Notes under the pieces: model-generated | Databases searched by the model: none | Told to the model about the DNA's origin: nothing | The model's input: the letters and a program-made list of their open reading frames with translations, nothing else | Source of the DNA: Neonectria sp. B-13 | Taxonomy: Eukaryota > Ascomycota > Sordariomycetes > Hypocreales > Nectriaceae | NCBI GenBank assembly: GCA_002682825.1 | Contig: NOKP01000002.1 | Coordinates: 5,314,309-5,378,308, forward strand | Direction: 5' to 3' | Length of the DNA stretch: 64,000 nt | Shown: positions 1-10,722 of the stretch, in pieces | How the letters are laid out: each line of letters opens with the position of its first letter | Position numbering within the stretch: the first letter of the stretch is position 1 | Translations under genes and position numbers: made by a program

Positions 1-258
1 ATGGATGGCGGTATCATAAACTGTCTGTTTAGTCGATCTCACCTTGACCTTTAGATAGAAGTGTATCGAAGATTCTCCTTAGAAAGGCTGAAAGCTGAAT
101 GCGGGACGTGCAGCTTGGTCTCCAGTGCGGTCCCGTTCGCAGGCATCCATCCCCAGAATCCACAACGGCGCGAAACCTGCCTAACTCGCACTCCACAACC
201 TGCGATAAAGCACCGTCATTCCTAAAGTGCCACCACCAAAGTCCTTAGCGAACACCCA

Positions 259-304
259 GGAACCCTGATCAACAGGAATCCGATCAACAGGAACCCGATC
301 ACAA
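259..304. repeat. three-copy 15-base tandem repeat
   Basis: Three imperfect tandem copies of a unit close to GGAAYCCGATCAACA lie end to end. The copies differ at one to three positions. There is no link to a gene. Confidence 0.7.
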
Positions 305-1812
305 ACCACTCGACCTGGCTCCCGATGGCCCTTGAGCCGTGCAGCCCGCCACCGCCTTCTCGCGGTTGCACTGCGCCGAGGTGAATCTGCAGGCCGCTTT
401 TGCTGGGGTTGACATGGACCGGGCGGCCTCTGGTGTCATGCGGCCACAGATTCGTATCTTACACCTCTAGACACACAAGCCTGGGGTATCTTGTTCCTCC
501 TTCTGCACGCGACAAGGCAGACCAGAGGACTCACTCGTGGATGTCGGCGGCTGGAGAGGCGGTTGCAAGTTGCAAGTGGCAACTTAACCAGGATGAACAG
601 ACCCTGAGAAGCGAAAAGTGCACCTACCCTCGCGAACCGGCAGATGCGACGCCAATGCCGATCGACCCTGGGACGTTGGTTCCGTGTCGCTGGTGCCAAC
701 TATGAATACGACCTCGCTTTGAGGCCGCTCGATCGCCAATACAAGACAAACACACTACGTATCAGTCAAGGACCGCTCCAGATCACAGATGCACAGACGC
801 ACAGGTTCCTCCTCCGCGTCGCACAGGACAGACGGTTGCTCAATGCTCATCCCCCGTGGCAGAGTGGTAGCCAGCCATCCATGCTTCGATGGTGCCGCCA
901 GCGCCGCCTCACTTTGACCCCCTGGTCCATACCGGGTCGCTCACTAGAAACAGTCGGGGTCACTTGGACGCACCGCGCCGCAACCACCGGCGCCTCAACA
1001 AAGTGGTCCCCCCCGGTGGCCGGTGGTGGGTTGCTTTGCTTTTTGCTTTCTTTTGCTTGCCTCACCTCCCTCACCCTGTTCCCCACAGGCCTATGGACCG
1101 TTGTGAGCGAGGAGGGACCCATTCATACAAGTGAGGCAGGGGATAACTAGACTACATACTTGGTTCCAAGGCTCCTGGGAAGTCAGGGTCAACGAGTACG
1201 GGAAGATGTACCGGTGGTGTGATGGACGTTACGCTTGGGTATTCGGAGCTGCTAAGGTTTTCTCAGTTCAACGTTCAATACTCTGGTTCGTACTCCGTAC
1301 TCGATCATCCGTGTCGTCGTCAACGGCGTCAATGTCGACAGCCCGGATTCAATGGCGCCCGGGCGGAAAGGCCCACCGGACGGGGGGGACAGGCAAGGCG
1401 AACCAACCCCCCCACTGTACCGCTGCCGCTCAGCGGAACTCTCTAGTGGACGCTACCTAGCGGGCCTCCCCCAGCGGAATCCCCGTCTGGCTCTGCGGGA
1501 TGCATCGCGCCCAGCCTCCCGGTGAGGAACGATTGGCGGCGGAGTGGTTGTTGCGGCTCAGCCTTGTTGGCGGATTAAATGGATGGATGGATGGCAGTGT
1601 TGGTGGTTGTGACGGGATGGCTCCAGTGCCATACATGAGGTACGGAGACTGTTCCATGATGCAAATGCTAGTCCGGATGGTATGTAATTGGTACGAAGTA
1701 GATTATCGTTGATGAGACTCCTGTTGAGAGGAGCCTCGGATTGCCCATTTGTCCGTCCGAGAGTTTAGCATGGCCGGCCAGGAACAAGAAAGGTAATAAG
1801 CGACTTTCTCCG

Positions 1813-1847
1813 CATCCAACATCCAGCATCCAGCATCCAGCGTCTGG
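1813..1847. repeat. CATCCAG/CATCCAA short tandem repeat
   Basis: About four to five near-perfect copies of a seven-base unit (CATCCAG) lie in non-coding DNA. Confidence 0.7.
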
Positions 1848-2715
1848 ACAACTAAGCATCGAGGATTCCGTCGTCCGTTGTTCGTCGTCCATTTGTCCAT
1901 CGTTGCATGGCATCGTCCTCTCTCCCGACAAGGCGTCCATCTCACGCAAGCCCGGAGCAGGCAACAGCCAACCACAGCCCGCCATCTCCCACAGAGGCGC
2001 CCCGAAACCCCCCAATGCGCCATGGTCCCGTGGCAGTGCATGAGGCAACCGGCCTTGGAGCGGTACCTTTGGCTTTGCAGTATTCGTGCTTCGTAGTGTT
2101 AGTAGTCTGTCTGATTCCGTTCTGCTCGGCAAGTCGAGCAGAAGTGATTGATGCCGTATGACTCTTCGCAGGGTCTCCTTGAGTCTGTTCTGTCTTGGTG
2201 GATCTGCGGCTGTCAGGGTAGGTACTAGCCTAGCTCGCAAGGTGACGTATCGCGGTACAAGCGGCGGCTGTTGCTGATCCAGCTCCCATCCACCACGCCT
2301 CAGCCAAAACCATGGCGCTTTGGCTCAGCTTGATGTCAGTCAACAAGGTCGGCTTGAGTCTCGGCCAGGTACCTCCAGACAGGTACGATGTACCTCGACC
2401 TCAACCCTGTCCTGGCCCCTCCCTTCCATCGCTCTGCCTTACCTGCGTCCCGGCTGCGTAGTGCGTACCGACTTATGCTGTACCGTGCTTCCGTGCCTTC
2501 CCTCCCATCCCTTCCCTCCCCTCCAGCCCACGCTTCAGATGTGGTGGCAGAGACAGGCCAGGCAGGACCGGCCGGCCTAAATCAATCCGGGGTCATTGGC
2601 TGCCTGGAGAGCCAACTTCACACATCAAAAGTCGGCTGCATATGCCTGAAGACTCTCCTTCTTCCTCCCTTTCTCTTCCTCCTCCATTGTCACGTTTGTC
2701 TTTCATACCACATCA

Positions 2716-2751
2716 CTTGGTCTCTTGGTGTCTCTTGGTCTCTTGGTCCCT
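2716..2751. repeat. CTTGGTCT-type tandem repeat in a pyrimidine-rich leader
   Basis: About four imperfect copies of an 8- to 9-base unit (CTTGGTCT, CTTGGTGT) lie about 300 bases upstream of the start codon at 3049. Confidence 0.6.
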
Positions 2752-3048
2752 CGCCATCCCGCTCCGCCCGCCCCCTCCGCCTCGGCACCATCGTCGTCAC
2801 TCTCTTGCCGTCCGTCACGACTTCGGAGCTGCCTGCAACCGCCGTTACGTCCCCTCCCCGCTCTCGGCTTCCGTGTCCCACCTCAATCGCCTTATCTCGA
2901 CTCTTCTCCAGTCCCCCGTGCCTTGCTACTACTTCGTCGTTCCGCTCTGCTTCGGGTTTGTCTCGCCTACTAGCCAGCTAGCTCGCTCGCTCGGTCAGGC
3001 TTGCATTCGTACCTTTGGATCTTGACATTTGAGCAGCCTGGCCAAATC

Positions 3049-6000
3049 ATGGAGTTCCAGTCAACGAACCCCAGCTTCTGCGTCAGCTGGCTGCTAGGTC
3101 TCCAGCCTTATCAGCATATACCCACATCCCCGCCCTGGGCCAAACAGTACGAAACAGACGACCCCAACTTCTCCGTCAGCTGCATTCTAGGCATCGTTCC
3201 CAGTAAAAAGTCCCGAAAATCCAGGAAGAAGCGTAGGACGCGCCGCGCCGTACGACAGTCGGCCAAGAAATCCGAGGAGCAGGATGACGCCAGCATCGAC
3301 CCTCTTGGTTTGCGGAGGTTGTTCGATGAGCTCTCCGACGAAGAGATCGAGGCCGAAGAGGCGGAGAACAGTCCCCCTTCCAGCGATGACGAGCCCGAGG
3401 TCTTGGCAGAGTCAGGCTTCCTGGAGCTTTGCTCGAAAATGGAAAACTTGCTCGATGAGATTGAGTATGTTGTTGCCGCTTTCGCATTCCACCCCCATCA
3501 TATTGGGTTGCTAATTGGTGCACCACAGGGCGTCCCAACAAGAAGACGACGATTCGGACAACGACTCTATCGATGGCCTAGACCCAGAAGACTGCGACGA
3601 CGAATCTCCAACCAGAATCGAATGGATGCGGCAAAAGACGGTGGAGAAGGCTGAGAACAAGTATCTCGACAGAATCATGTCTCTGCCAGGTCTTGAGGAT
3701 TCCAAGGCCTTCTTCCTGCATGCAAAGGCCAAGATCCAGGCCGCGACGCGACGTGAAACGGACATGAAGAAGGAGAACTTCGACGCCATCTTCATGGGCA
3801 GTCAAGGAACCGGCAAGACGATGCTTGCCAACCTATATGCCAAGTACCTGGCCTCCATGGGTGTAGTCAAGGCTGTGGGCAGCATCAGCGGAATTAATAA
3901 GTTCTCGGCATATAACATGTCCAAGACGTCGACGCTCAGCACCATTCACAGTACTTGCATCACATGCGGTGGTTGTGTGAGTTGAAGCCCTGCCCAACAT
4001 TGAACACCACAGTGTGCTAACTAATTTCAGATTGCCATTATCGACCACGCTCACCTACTCGATCACGATGATTGTAACCTCTGGAACTTTTACGTCCGTT
4101 CCCTCGACATCCCTGGCAAGATTGTCATCATTCTAGCCGGCAACGGGGATTGGGGCCTGTCCGATCAGATTGGGTACAGTGCTCAAGTCTCAAATCACTT
4201 TCCAGTGATGAAGCTACCCAACTATACCAAGGAGCAGCTGCAGACAGTGTTTCAAGGTCTGATGCGACGGTGGTTTAACAAGAAGATGGAGGTTGAGGGT
4301 GGTTACGACGGCCACATCATGAAGATTCTAATGCGACGAGTCACTCAGGGTATCAACGAGAAGACATTTGGCAACATCTGGCCGGTCCGGAAGGCCTTCC
4401 TCGAAGCCTGCAGGCGACAGGTTGAGAGATTCCGCCTGGCGCGAAAGGACGGCAACTATCTAGAGGATTTCAAGATGACCAAGGAGGACTTACTCGGCAA
4501 CAAACCCTCACTCGGACCCGACAAAAGCCCCGCATGGAAGGAGCTGCAGGAACTGGTGGGATTGGATAGCGTCAAAGAGTCCATCCTTTCTGTTGTGAAC
4601 CAAGTCAACCAGAACTACATCAGAGAGATGCGAGGGGATGAACCCTTGAACGTTAGCCCAAACCGAGTATTCCTGGGAGCGCCCGGCACTGGAAAGACTA
4701 CGGTTGCTCGCCTCTATGGTCGGATCCTTGCCGACTTTGGCATTCTGTCGAAAGGAGAGGTTATTGTCAAAACTCCTACTGATCTTCTCGACCGGTATAT
4801 TGGAGGGTCTGAGAACAACACCAAGGAGGCTTTGCGGGAAGCCAAGGGCAGCGTTCTGATCATCGACGATGCCCACATGCTCGACCCGGGACGAACTACA
4901 AGTGGCATAAACCGGAATGGAGACTTCCGCGGTGGCATCATTGATACCATTGTTGCTGAAGTTGCCGGTACACCCGGTGAGGACCGGTGCGTCATCCTCT
5001 GTGGTTATCCGGACCAGATGAAGGAGATGTACGCCAATTGCAACCCTGGCTTGGCCCGAAGGTTCCCTCTCGATTCAGCATTTGTGTTTGAGAACTTTGA
5101 CGAGGAAACCCTGGGGAAGATTCTGGATATCAAGCTCGAGAAGGAGAAACTGGTCGCGACAGACAAGGCGCGGGAGGTCGCGATGGAGGTCTTGAAGCGC
5201 TCCTCCGTGCGACCCAACTTTGGCAATGGAGGTGAGGTCGATAATCTCATTTCCAAGGCCATCCTTGCCCGATTGCGTCGCGTTTCCAAGGAGATGAAGT
5301 CAGATGACGATGATCTCGATGTCTTCCCGATCGAGCCCCAAGATTTCGATGCCGACTTCGACCGCCTCACTCGAGCCGTCACCAACACGCGCGCCCTCTT
5401 CGATGGCTTCGTCGGCTACGAGGATATTATTTCAAAGTTCGAGTCCTACCAGTATATGGTTCAGGGCATGCGCTTGCGTAACGTTGACCCTCGACCATAC
5501 GTCCCCTTCACGTATGTCTTCAAGGGCCTTCCCGGCACCGGCAAGACGACGACGGCTCGCAAGCTTGGCCAGATCTTTTACGACATGGGCTTCCTATCTG
5601 CACCTGAAGTGATCGAAGTCTCCGCCTCGCAACTCATTGGCGAGTACTGTGGTCAGACAGGCCCCAAAACCAAGCGCCTGCTGGAGTCGGCGCTCGGCAA
5701 GGTTCTCTTCATCGACGAGGCCTATCGACTGGCAGGACATGCGGGCTCGTTTGCCGAGGAGGCTGTGAGCGAGCTTGTGGACGCGGTGACGAAGCCGGAG
5801 TTTTCTCGCAAGCTTATCATCGTGCTGGCAGGGTACGAGGATGATATGGACCGTCTTTTGCGCAGTAACCAGGGTATGCGGAGTCGATTCGCCACCGAGT
5901 TCACATTCCGACCTCTGCGTGCCGAGCAGTGTGTCGAGCAACTACGGAGCGTTGTCAACCGCGTCGGCATCACAATTCAGTCTACGCGCGAGATGGACAG

Positions 6001-6292
6001 CATGACTCGCACATCTCTTATGACTCTCCTGACGCGGCTCATCAATGAGAAGGGCTGGGCGAGCGGTCGCAGCGTTGAAACTCTGGGCGAGAGGCTCATT
6101 GGGCACATCTTCAAGGAGTGTGCCATGAAGGGCTACACGGGTAAGGACCTGAGCGTCACCGGCAAGGAGCTGGTGACGATTCTGGGCCAGGCATCTGGCC
6201 ATGCCGGCGCGGGTGCTAAGAAATGGGGCGGCCAAGGCCCCATGGGTGCGAGACAGGTGATGACTCTCCGGGATCTAGAGGGGTACGAGTAA
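3049..6292 (+). CDS. triple-AAA-domain ATPase (CbbX / stage V sporulation protein K-like)
   Basis: Three exons, 3049-3464, 3529-3976 and 4031-6292, join in frame to give about 1041 residues. Both introns have consensus ends (GTATGT..CACAG and GTGAGT..TTTCAG). The N-terminal ~220 residues are charged and low-complexity. Three AAA modules follow, with P-loops at about residues 229 (GSQGTGKT), 504 (GAPGTGKT) and 787 (GLPGTGKT). The Walker B motifs read AIIDHAH, VLIIDDAH and VLFIDEAY, so only the third module keeps the usual catalytic Asp-Glu pair. Tandem CbbX/SpoVK-like AAA proteins are common in filamentous fungi, but their cellular role is poorly known. By family, the protein is a ring-forming, ATP-driven remodeller, and no substrate can be inferred. 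The start is the first ATG in frame with the conserved part. The gene converges on the DIM-2-like gene, with about 540 bases between stop codons. Confidence 0.88.
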
Positions 6293-6830
6293 AAGAGGAC
6301 ATACAACAGGAAGCGAAATTGTTTTTGCTGCTGCTTAACTACATGCTTGCGCATCTAGTTGGTAGCCGAGATTTGTTTGGGTTTCCATGAATCATGAGCA
6401 TGAGAGGTTGGATCTGGGCGGAGTTTAGGTGTTAAGTGCGTACTCCTTTCAATGTTTAACAGTGTAGCCAATCTGGTTTAATGAGACGATGATTTCGTTG
6501 ATAATGTTTGGACCATCAATTTACTATGAACAGTCTGTCCCATGAACGTCGCTTGCGGGAGGTCTTTTTATCACAATCACATCCGAGCAGCATGGATTAA
6601 GGATTCATCTTAAGGATGCAAATGTGCGAATAGACGAGCTTGAGGTTGCTTATCTCTGCTGTGCGTGAGTGTTGGCAATGGTCTTCTGATGTAGTAGGGG
6701 TATTTGATTGTCTTGATTAATTATATAATTTTGCAGCTCCCAATTCTCCAACGTGGTATCTATTCCCAAAGCCAACCGAGTCAATGTCACCGCGATTATC
6801 GAAAACCAAGTCAAGTCCAAGTTAACGCCA
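6293..6830. other. intergenic region between convergent genes
   Basis: This is the shared 3' flank of the AAA ATPase and DIM-2-like genes. It is AT-richer than the coding DNA around it, as expected for 3' UTRs and polyadenylation regions. I see no further gene. Confidence 0.7.
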
Positions 6831-9800
6831 TCAATCATCGTCCAGCACAATCACCGTCTGTCCCAGCGGACTTGGCTCGACAAGGCCACCATTTAATGCA
6901 GAGAGTTTTGAACCCGGCGAGTCGCTGCACCAGCTCCTGGGCGCTTTGGGCGCGTGGATCTCGATGGACAAGGAGCTGGAGCGGGATCGCTTGGCAGATC
7001 TCGACGACGGGCGGTGCGGCGGCGGAGGGGTTAGGTCGGGCGTCATGCTAGCGGTGGGGGCTTGGCCAGGTGAGGTTCGCAGGCGGGAGAGCTCCGGGCC
7101 CGTGTCGAGGCTGGAGTCGGAGGACGGGTCGTCGATGACGATGTCGGCGTCTGAGAAAGTCGGGAGAGGGGCAGTTATGGCGACGGCGACGGCGACGGAG
7201 ACAGGGTTGGTGACAACGGCTGAAGCAGCACGTCGCTCATCGGCCAGACTGCGCGCCCAGGCCTCGCGGAACACAACGCCGAGAGCAACGGCAACCTGGC
7301 GAGCGACGCTGTTGCCAACGATGCGATACTGCTCGGGCGGCGATCCCAGCAGGACCTCGTCATCGCGGAAGCCCTGGGCGCGGCGGGCCTCCATGATGGT
7401 GATGACGCGGGGCTCCTTCCAGTGCAAAGTACGGCCGTTCTTGGCGTCGCTGGGGCTCTGGGTCGTGACGATGGTCTGGATGAGGCGGTTGGGGAACTGA
7501 CGGCCGTAGGCGTTGGAGTTGGGCCGCGTACGGCTAATCGACGTGCGCGTGTCGACGGGGAAGATGAGCCGCTCGGCCGGCGTGATGACGCCCGAGCCCG
7601 CCAGCTTGCGGTCGGGACCAAACCAGGCCTGCGCGAAGTTCATGCCCCAGGGTTGCGTGGGGATGAGGTTGACTTTCAACCGAAGTTGCTTGGTAAAGCC
7701 TAAGGAGATGCGATGATCGGGAAAAGGGACGCAGATATCCGGCTTGGCGTCGTATACGGGGGGAAGGTCGGCGGTGGCGGCGCAGGCGGAGACGAAGTCA
7801 AAGGGGGTAGAGTCGGGCATGGCACGCTCGGCCATGGGCTCACCGGTGGGTAAGTTGCCGAGAGTGAGCGACTTGGTGTGAAGAGGATGCGCATGCGTCT
7901 GGTCTGGACGGCGAGGAAGATGGAGACCAGGGGCAGCAAAGGCGAGGAAGACGCGCGACCGGAGCTGCGGAGAGCCACAGGAGGAGGCGTCGAGGAAGAA
8001 GAAATGGGTCTGGTAGCCCAGGCCGACGACAGCGCAGATGAGCTGGCTGAACACGTCTTGATCCCGGTTGGCCTTCTTCTGCACGATACCTGGGACGTTC
8101 TCGAGCAGGCCGTACCGCGGACGGTACAGGTCGATGAAGGACCCAAAAGCCGCAACAAGAGACTGGTTCTTGCGCTGCGCGAGCGTCGTCTTGTCGTTGG
8201 TTAGATTCGAGAAGCCAGGGCAGGGGCTGCCCCCAGAGATGAAGTCAACGTCTCCGATACGCGGCACGTTGCGGCTGAAGCGGCCCTTGATCGCAAGTCG
8301 CTGGAGGTCGTCGATGGACCCCAGGAAGGGCGAGACGGCCTCGGGCGATGAGACGTTAGCCATGTATGTATGCATCGCCTTAGTGTCGTAGTCGTTGGCC
8401 CAGCACATCTCAATGCCGCCGCCGTCCTCGAGTCCACGTCCAAAGTTGCCGCCGCCGCAGAAAAGATCCAGGCCGCGGAGCCGAGTGATCTCCTCTGCCG
8501 GGTCGTAGCCCTGTCGGAGAGAAGCGGGGAAGGTTTCGAGGGGAGGATAAGAAGGGCCGTCGGCGTGTTCGGTGTAAACCTCGTGGTGGGTGATGTAGAA
8601 GCAGCCACCGACTCCATCTCGGTCGTATGGGGTTGGGATCGATTCCCCGATCCTGAAGAAACGCACGAAGCACGGTTGCCGAATACGCGTCTTCTTTACT
8701 TCGACGAGCTGCTGGCTATACACAAGCTCGTTTAACGGAGCAGTCTTTCCCGCCGGGTCGACTTGCTTGCGCCGCAGCAGGCGCCGGAACCGAAATATCT
8801 CGTTGCTCCCTTCCCTATAAGAGGTCACAAACTCGCAGGGCTCGGAGCGGCCCGTTGACTTGTCCAGAATGACGAGGAGTGACTCGCCGGACTGGTATTT
8901 CGGTGTGCGGTCAGCCTTTTTGGTGTGCACACAGCGCATGTGGTCCTTGTCGAGCGTGATCCATTTGCGCTCCGCGTGGATGTATGTCTGGCGGCAGAAC
9001 AGCTCGGCGCTCGTGGCAGAAGTGCCACCAAACTCGACTTTGTGGACGCCCAGAACTTCGTCCTCGGTGATCTTGGAATCCTCACCGCACGAGCAGTGGT
9101 CCGATAGAAACAGCTCGTTGTTCCAAGGGTACTTCATGAGGCCGCACAGGGTGTCGACGGCGCGGTAGTACCAGATGACGTCGAAGGAGCGGCGGCCGCG
9201 GCGGTCGACGTGGATGTCTTGCACGAGGGCGAACCATCGATCGACGTCGTTGAAGCCGTGCGAGACGTCGCGTCGCCATCGCGTGCCGGAATCGGCGCCG
9301 TCGCGTTGGGTGGAGATGGTGTCACCGGGCTTGATGTCTCGGATCTCCTGCGTCGCCGCCGTGGAAAGGGACTTGGCCGTGTCGTGAATAGGGGATGGCA
9401 GTTCGAGATTGCGCTGCTGGATGAGTTTGTTGCGCAGAGTCTGCGTCTCCTTGCTCAGCGGGACAACCTCGAGACGGTCGCCAAAGGGGAGGTGCGCGAA
9501 GCAGTCGTAGATGTACTTGGTGACAACTGTAGGGGGGTTCTCCGTCTTGTTCTCAAAGCGCTCGTAGTACCGGTAGTCCCAGATCTCGGACCAGAGCGGG
9601 TGGGAATACGTCTTATCGTAGCCGAGCACGCCGACGGCCTCTTTGTGCAGGAAACCGAGGTTGGCGACGATGGATGCGCGGAAGTCGTCGCGGGGGAACT
9701 GTTTGCGCCAGGCGACGAACTCGAGGGCCGTCTTGTGCATCTTCTTCATCCAGGTGCTGAAGGTTGTGCGGAACTGGAAGATGCTCACTTTGCGCCGGGA

Positions 9801-10643
9801 CTCGCTCATGAATTTGAGGAAGTCGACAAAGTGCTTGGCCAGGTCTGCAACCCACAAGAAGGGGTTGAAGAAACGCCGATATTCCAAGGCGGGCGTGCGC
9901 AGGCGGTAGTAAACATGGCGGTCGCTGTTGAGGTCGGACCTCAGCCAGATCTTGTCGCGAACAGTATGCTTGGACAGGCTTCCGTAGTTGTCTATGGGCA
10001 GCGCCGCAATGGGGACGCGCTTGACAAAGAAGGCCAATTCGCCAACGCTGAGCTGGCCGTCAAAGAAGAAATCTCTGTGGCCCGTCTTGGTGTCGAGCTG
10101 GTGGAGAGGCCGCATCTCTTCTGGGAAGTGGGCCTTGTCGCAGTAGACGGCAAAGTTGTCGAGCTGGAACTCGACAGAGTCGCCGACGTCTTGGCCGGCC
10201 TTCGAAGCGGCCCAGGAGAGGCGGCGGACAGCCTCAGACTCGGACATCACTGGGACGCCAGGTTCGAACGGCTCATAGCGTGAGCGCGGGATGAGCATGG
10301 TGCTCTCGGGGAGGTGAACACTCAGGGCTTCGCTCAAGGGGGCATTGGGGATGTCGTCCTTGGGGGTTGCCAGTCCATCGAGACCCGGTTCGGGTGTCTC
10401 ACTTTCGAGGTCTTGAGAAAGGGCCTTCTCAGGGAAACCAAGGCTGGGATTTGGACTGAGCGATGGAGCCGCTGTAAGAAGGCCGCCATGATGGGCAAGG
10501 ACAGCGTCAGCGTGGGCATCATTTCTCATGAATCCAATGGGCAAGGGCCCGATATCAAAGAGGTCCTCAAACTCAGTGTCAAGGTCGCGCGCAAACCCAT
10601 CCTCCGGGTGAAGAAGGTCGTCATCTATGATCGGCCAGTCCAT
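6831..10643 (-). CDS. dim-2: DIM-2-type DNA (cytosine-5) methyltransferase
   Basis: A single uninterrupted frame of 1270 residues. The catalytic domain at about 720-1125 carries the C5-methyltransferase motifs in order: motif I DLFCGGGNFGRG (726-737), motif IV GGSPCPGFS with the catalytic Cys at 808, motif VI ENV (848-850), motif VIII QLRSRVF (893-899) and motif X GNSVARQVA (1110-1118). Before it, about 435-580 and 585-690 resemble two BAH-type modules, the DIM-2/DNMT1 layout; the RIP-associated RID enzymes are shorter. The residue after the catalytic Cys is Pro, where most families have Gln. In Neurospora, DIM-2 makes all known cytosine methylation and is recruited by HP1 to H3K9-methylated DNA; the same role here is inference. 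The N-terminal ~130 and C-terminal ~140 residues look disordered. The C-terminus ends in a hydrophobic-acidic SUMO-interaction-like motif, and PGVPV near 128-132 resembles an HP1-binding PxVxL motif. A 5' UTR intron is likely (see 10647-10706). Confidence 0.9.
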   Translation of the reverse strand: MDWPIIDDDLLHPEDGFARDLDTEFEDLFDIGPLPIGFMRNDAHADAVLAHHGGLLTAAPSLSPNPSLGFPEKALSQDLESETPEPGLDGLATPKDDIPNAPLSEALSVHLPESTMLIPRSRYEPFEPGVPVMSESEAVRRLSWAASKAGQDVGDSVEFQLDNFAVYCDKAHFPEEMRPLHQLDTKTGHRDFFFDGQLSVGELAFFVKRVPIAALPIDNYGSLSKHTVRDKIWLRSDLNSDRHVYYRLRTPALEYRRFFNPFLWVADLAKHFVDFLKFMSESRRKVSIFQFRTTFSTWMKKMHKTALEFVAWRKQFPRDDFRASIVANLGFLHKEAVGVLGYDKTYSHPLWSEIWDYRYYERFENKTENPPTVVTKYIYDCFAHLPFGDRLEVVPLSKETQTLRNKLIQQRNLELPSPIHDTAKSLSTAATQEIRDIKPGDTISTQRDGADSGTRWRRDVSHGFNDVDRWFALVQDIHVDRRGRRSFDVIWYYRAVDTLCGLMKYPWNNELFLSDHCSCGEDSKITEDEVLGVHKVEFGGTSATSAELFCRQTYIHAERKWITLDKDHMRCVHTKKADRTPKYQSGESLLVILDKSTGRSEPCEFVTSYREGSNEIFRFRRLLRRKQVDPAGKTAPLNELVYSQQLVEVKKTRIRQPCFVRFFRIGESIPTPYDRDGVGGCFYITHHEVYTEHADGPSYPPLETFPASLRQGYDPAEEITRLRGLDLFCGGGNFGRGLEDGGGIEMCWANDYDTKAMHTYMANVSSPEAVSPFLGSIDDLQRLAIKGRFSRNVPRIGDVDFISGGSPCPGFSNLTNDKTTLAQRKNQSLVAAFGSFIDLYRPRYGLLENVPGIVQKKANRDQDVFSQLICAVVGLGYQTHFFFLDASSCGSPQLRSRVFLAFAAPGLHLPRRPDQTHAHPLHTKSLTLGNLPTGEPMAERAMPDSTPFDFVSACAATADLPPVYDAKPDICVPFPDHRISLGFTKQLRLKVNLIPTQPWGMNFAQAWFGPDRKLAGSGVITPAERLIFPVDTRTSISRTRPNSNAYGRQFPNRLIQTIVTTQSPSDAKNGRTLHWKEPRVITIMEARRAQGFRDDEVLLGSPPEQYRIVGNSVARQVAVALGVVFREAWARSLADERRAASAVVTNPVSVAVAVAITAPLPTFSDADIVIDDPSSDSSLDTGPELSRLRTSPGQAPTASMTPDLTPPPPHRPSSRSAKRSRSSSLSIEIHAPKAPRSWCSDSPGSKLSALNGGLVEPSPLGQTVIVLDDD

Positions 10644-10722
10644 TATCTTTGATGAGGTCAGTTCCGAGTGTGCCGATGCAGGCAGGGTGGATGTTCGTTC
10701 ACTTACCAGGGAGGAGACTCAT
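10621..10722 (-). promoter_or_regulatory. putative spliced upstream ORF overlapping the dim-2 start codon
   Basis: On the minus strand an ATG at 10722-10720 opens a frame that runs into a strong donor (GTAAGTG, from 10706). Joining it to the CAAAG acceptor at 10647 gives a continuous 13-codon ORF ending in TGA at 10623-10621. It overlaps the dim-2 ATG (10643) in another frame. If the transcript starts upstream and is spliced this way, ribosomes would meet this ORF first. The splice signals and reading frame are seen directly. The transcript and any translational effect are inferred. Confidence 0.4.
10647..10706 (-). other. probable 5' UTR intron of dim-2
   Basis: On the minus strand GTAAGTG begins at 10706 and a CAAAG acceptor ends at 10647, four bases before the ATG. 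The intron would be 60 bases, a normal size for this window. Splicing does not place an upstream ATG in frame with dim-2, so the intron is in the leader. Confidence 0.5.

Larger units (their letters stand above)
1..3048. other. intergenic region upstream of the AAA ATPase gene
   Basis: I see no open frame with recognisable protein character in these 3 kb. The stretch holds three small tandem repeats, listed separately. From about 2640 to 3000 it is strongly pyrimidine-rich on the + strand, as is common in promoters and leaders of filamentous fungi, and this probably belongs to the AAA ATPase gene that starts at 3049. Short open frames here end quickly, overlap each other on both strands and lack coding-like composition. 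Confidence 0.6.

Noticed and set aside
9210..10283. 357-codon open frame on the + strand opposite the dim-2 N-terminal half
   Set aside because: It lies fully antisense to a well-supported conserved gene. GC-rich third positions produce such mirror frames, and its product is an acidic Val/Leu/Arg mixture with no domain.
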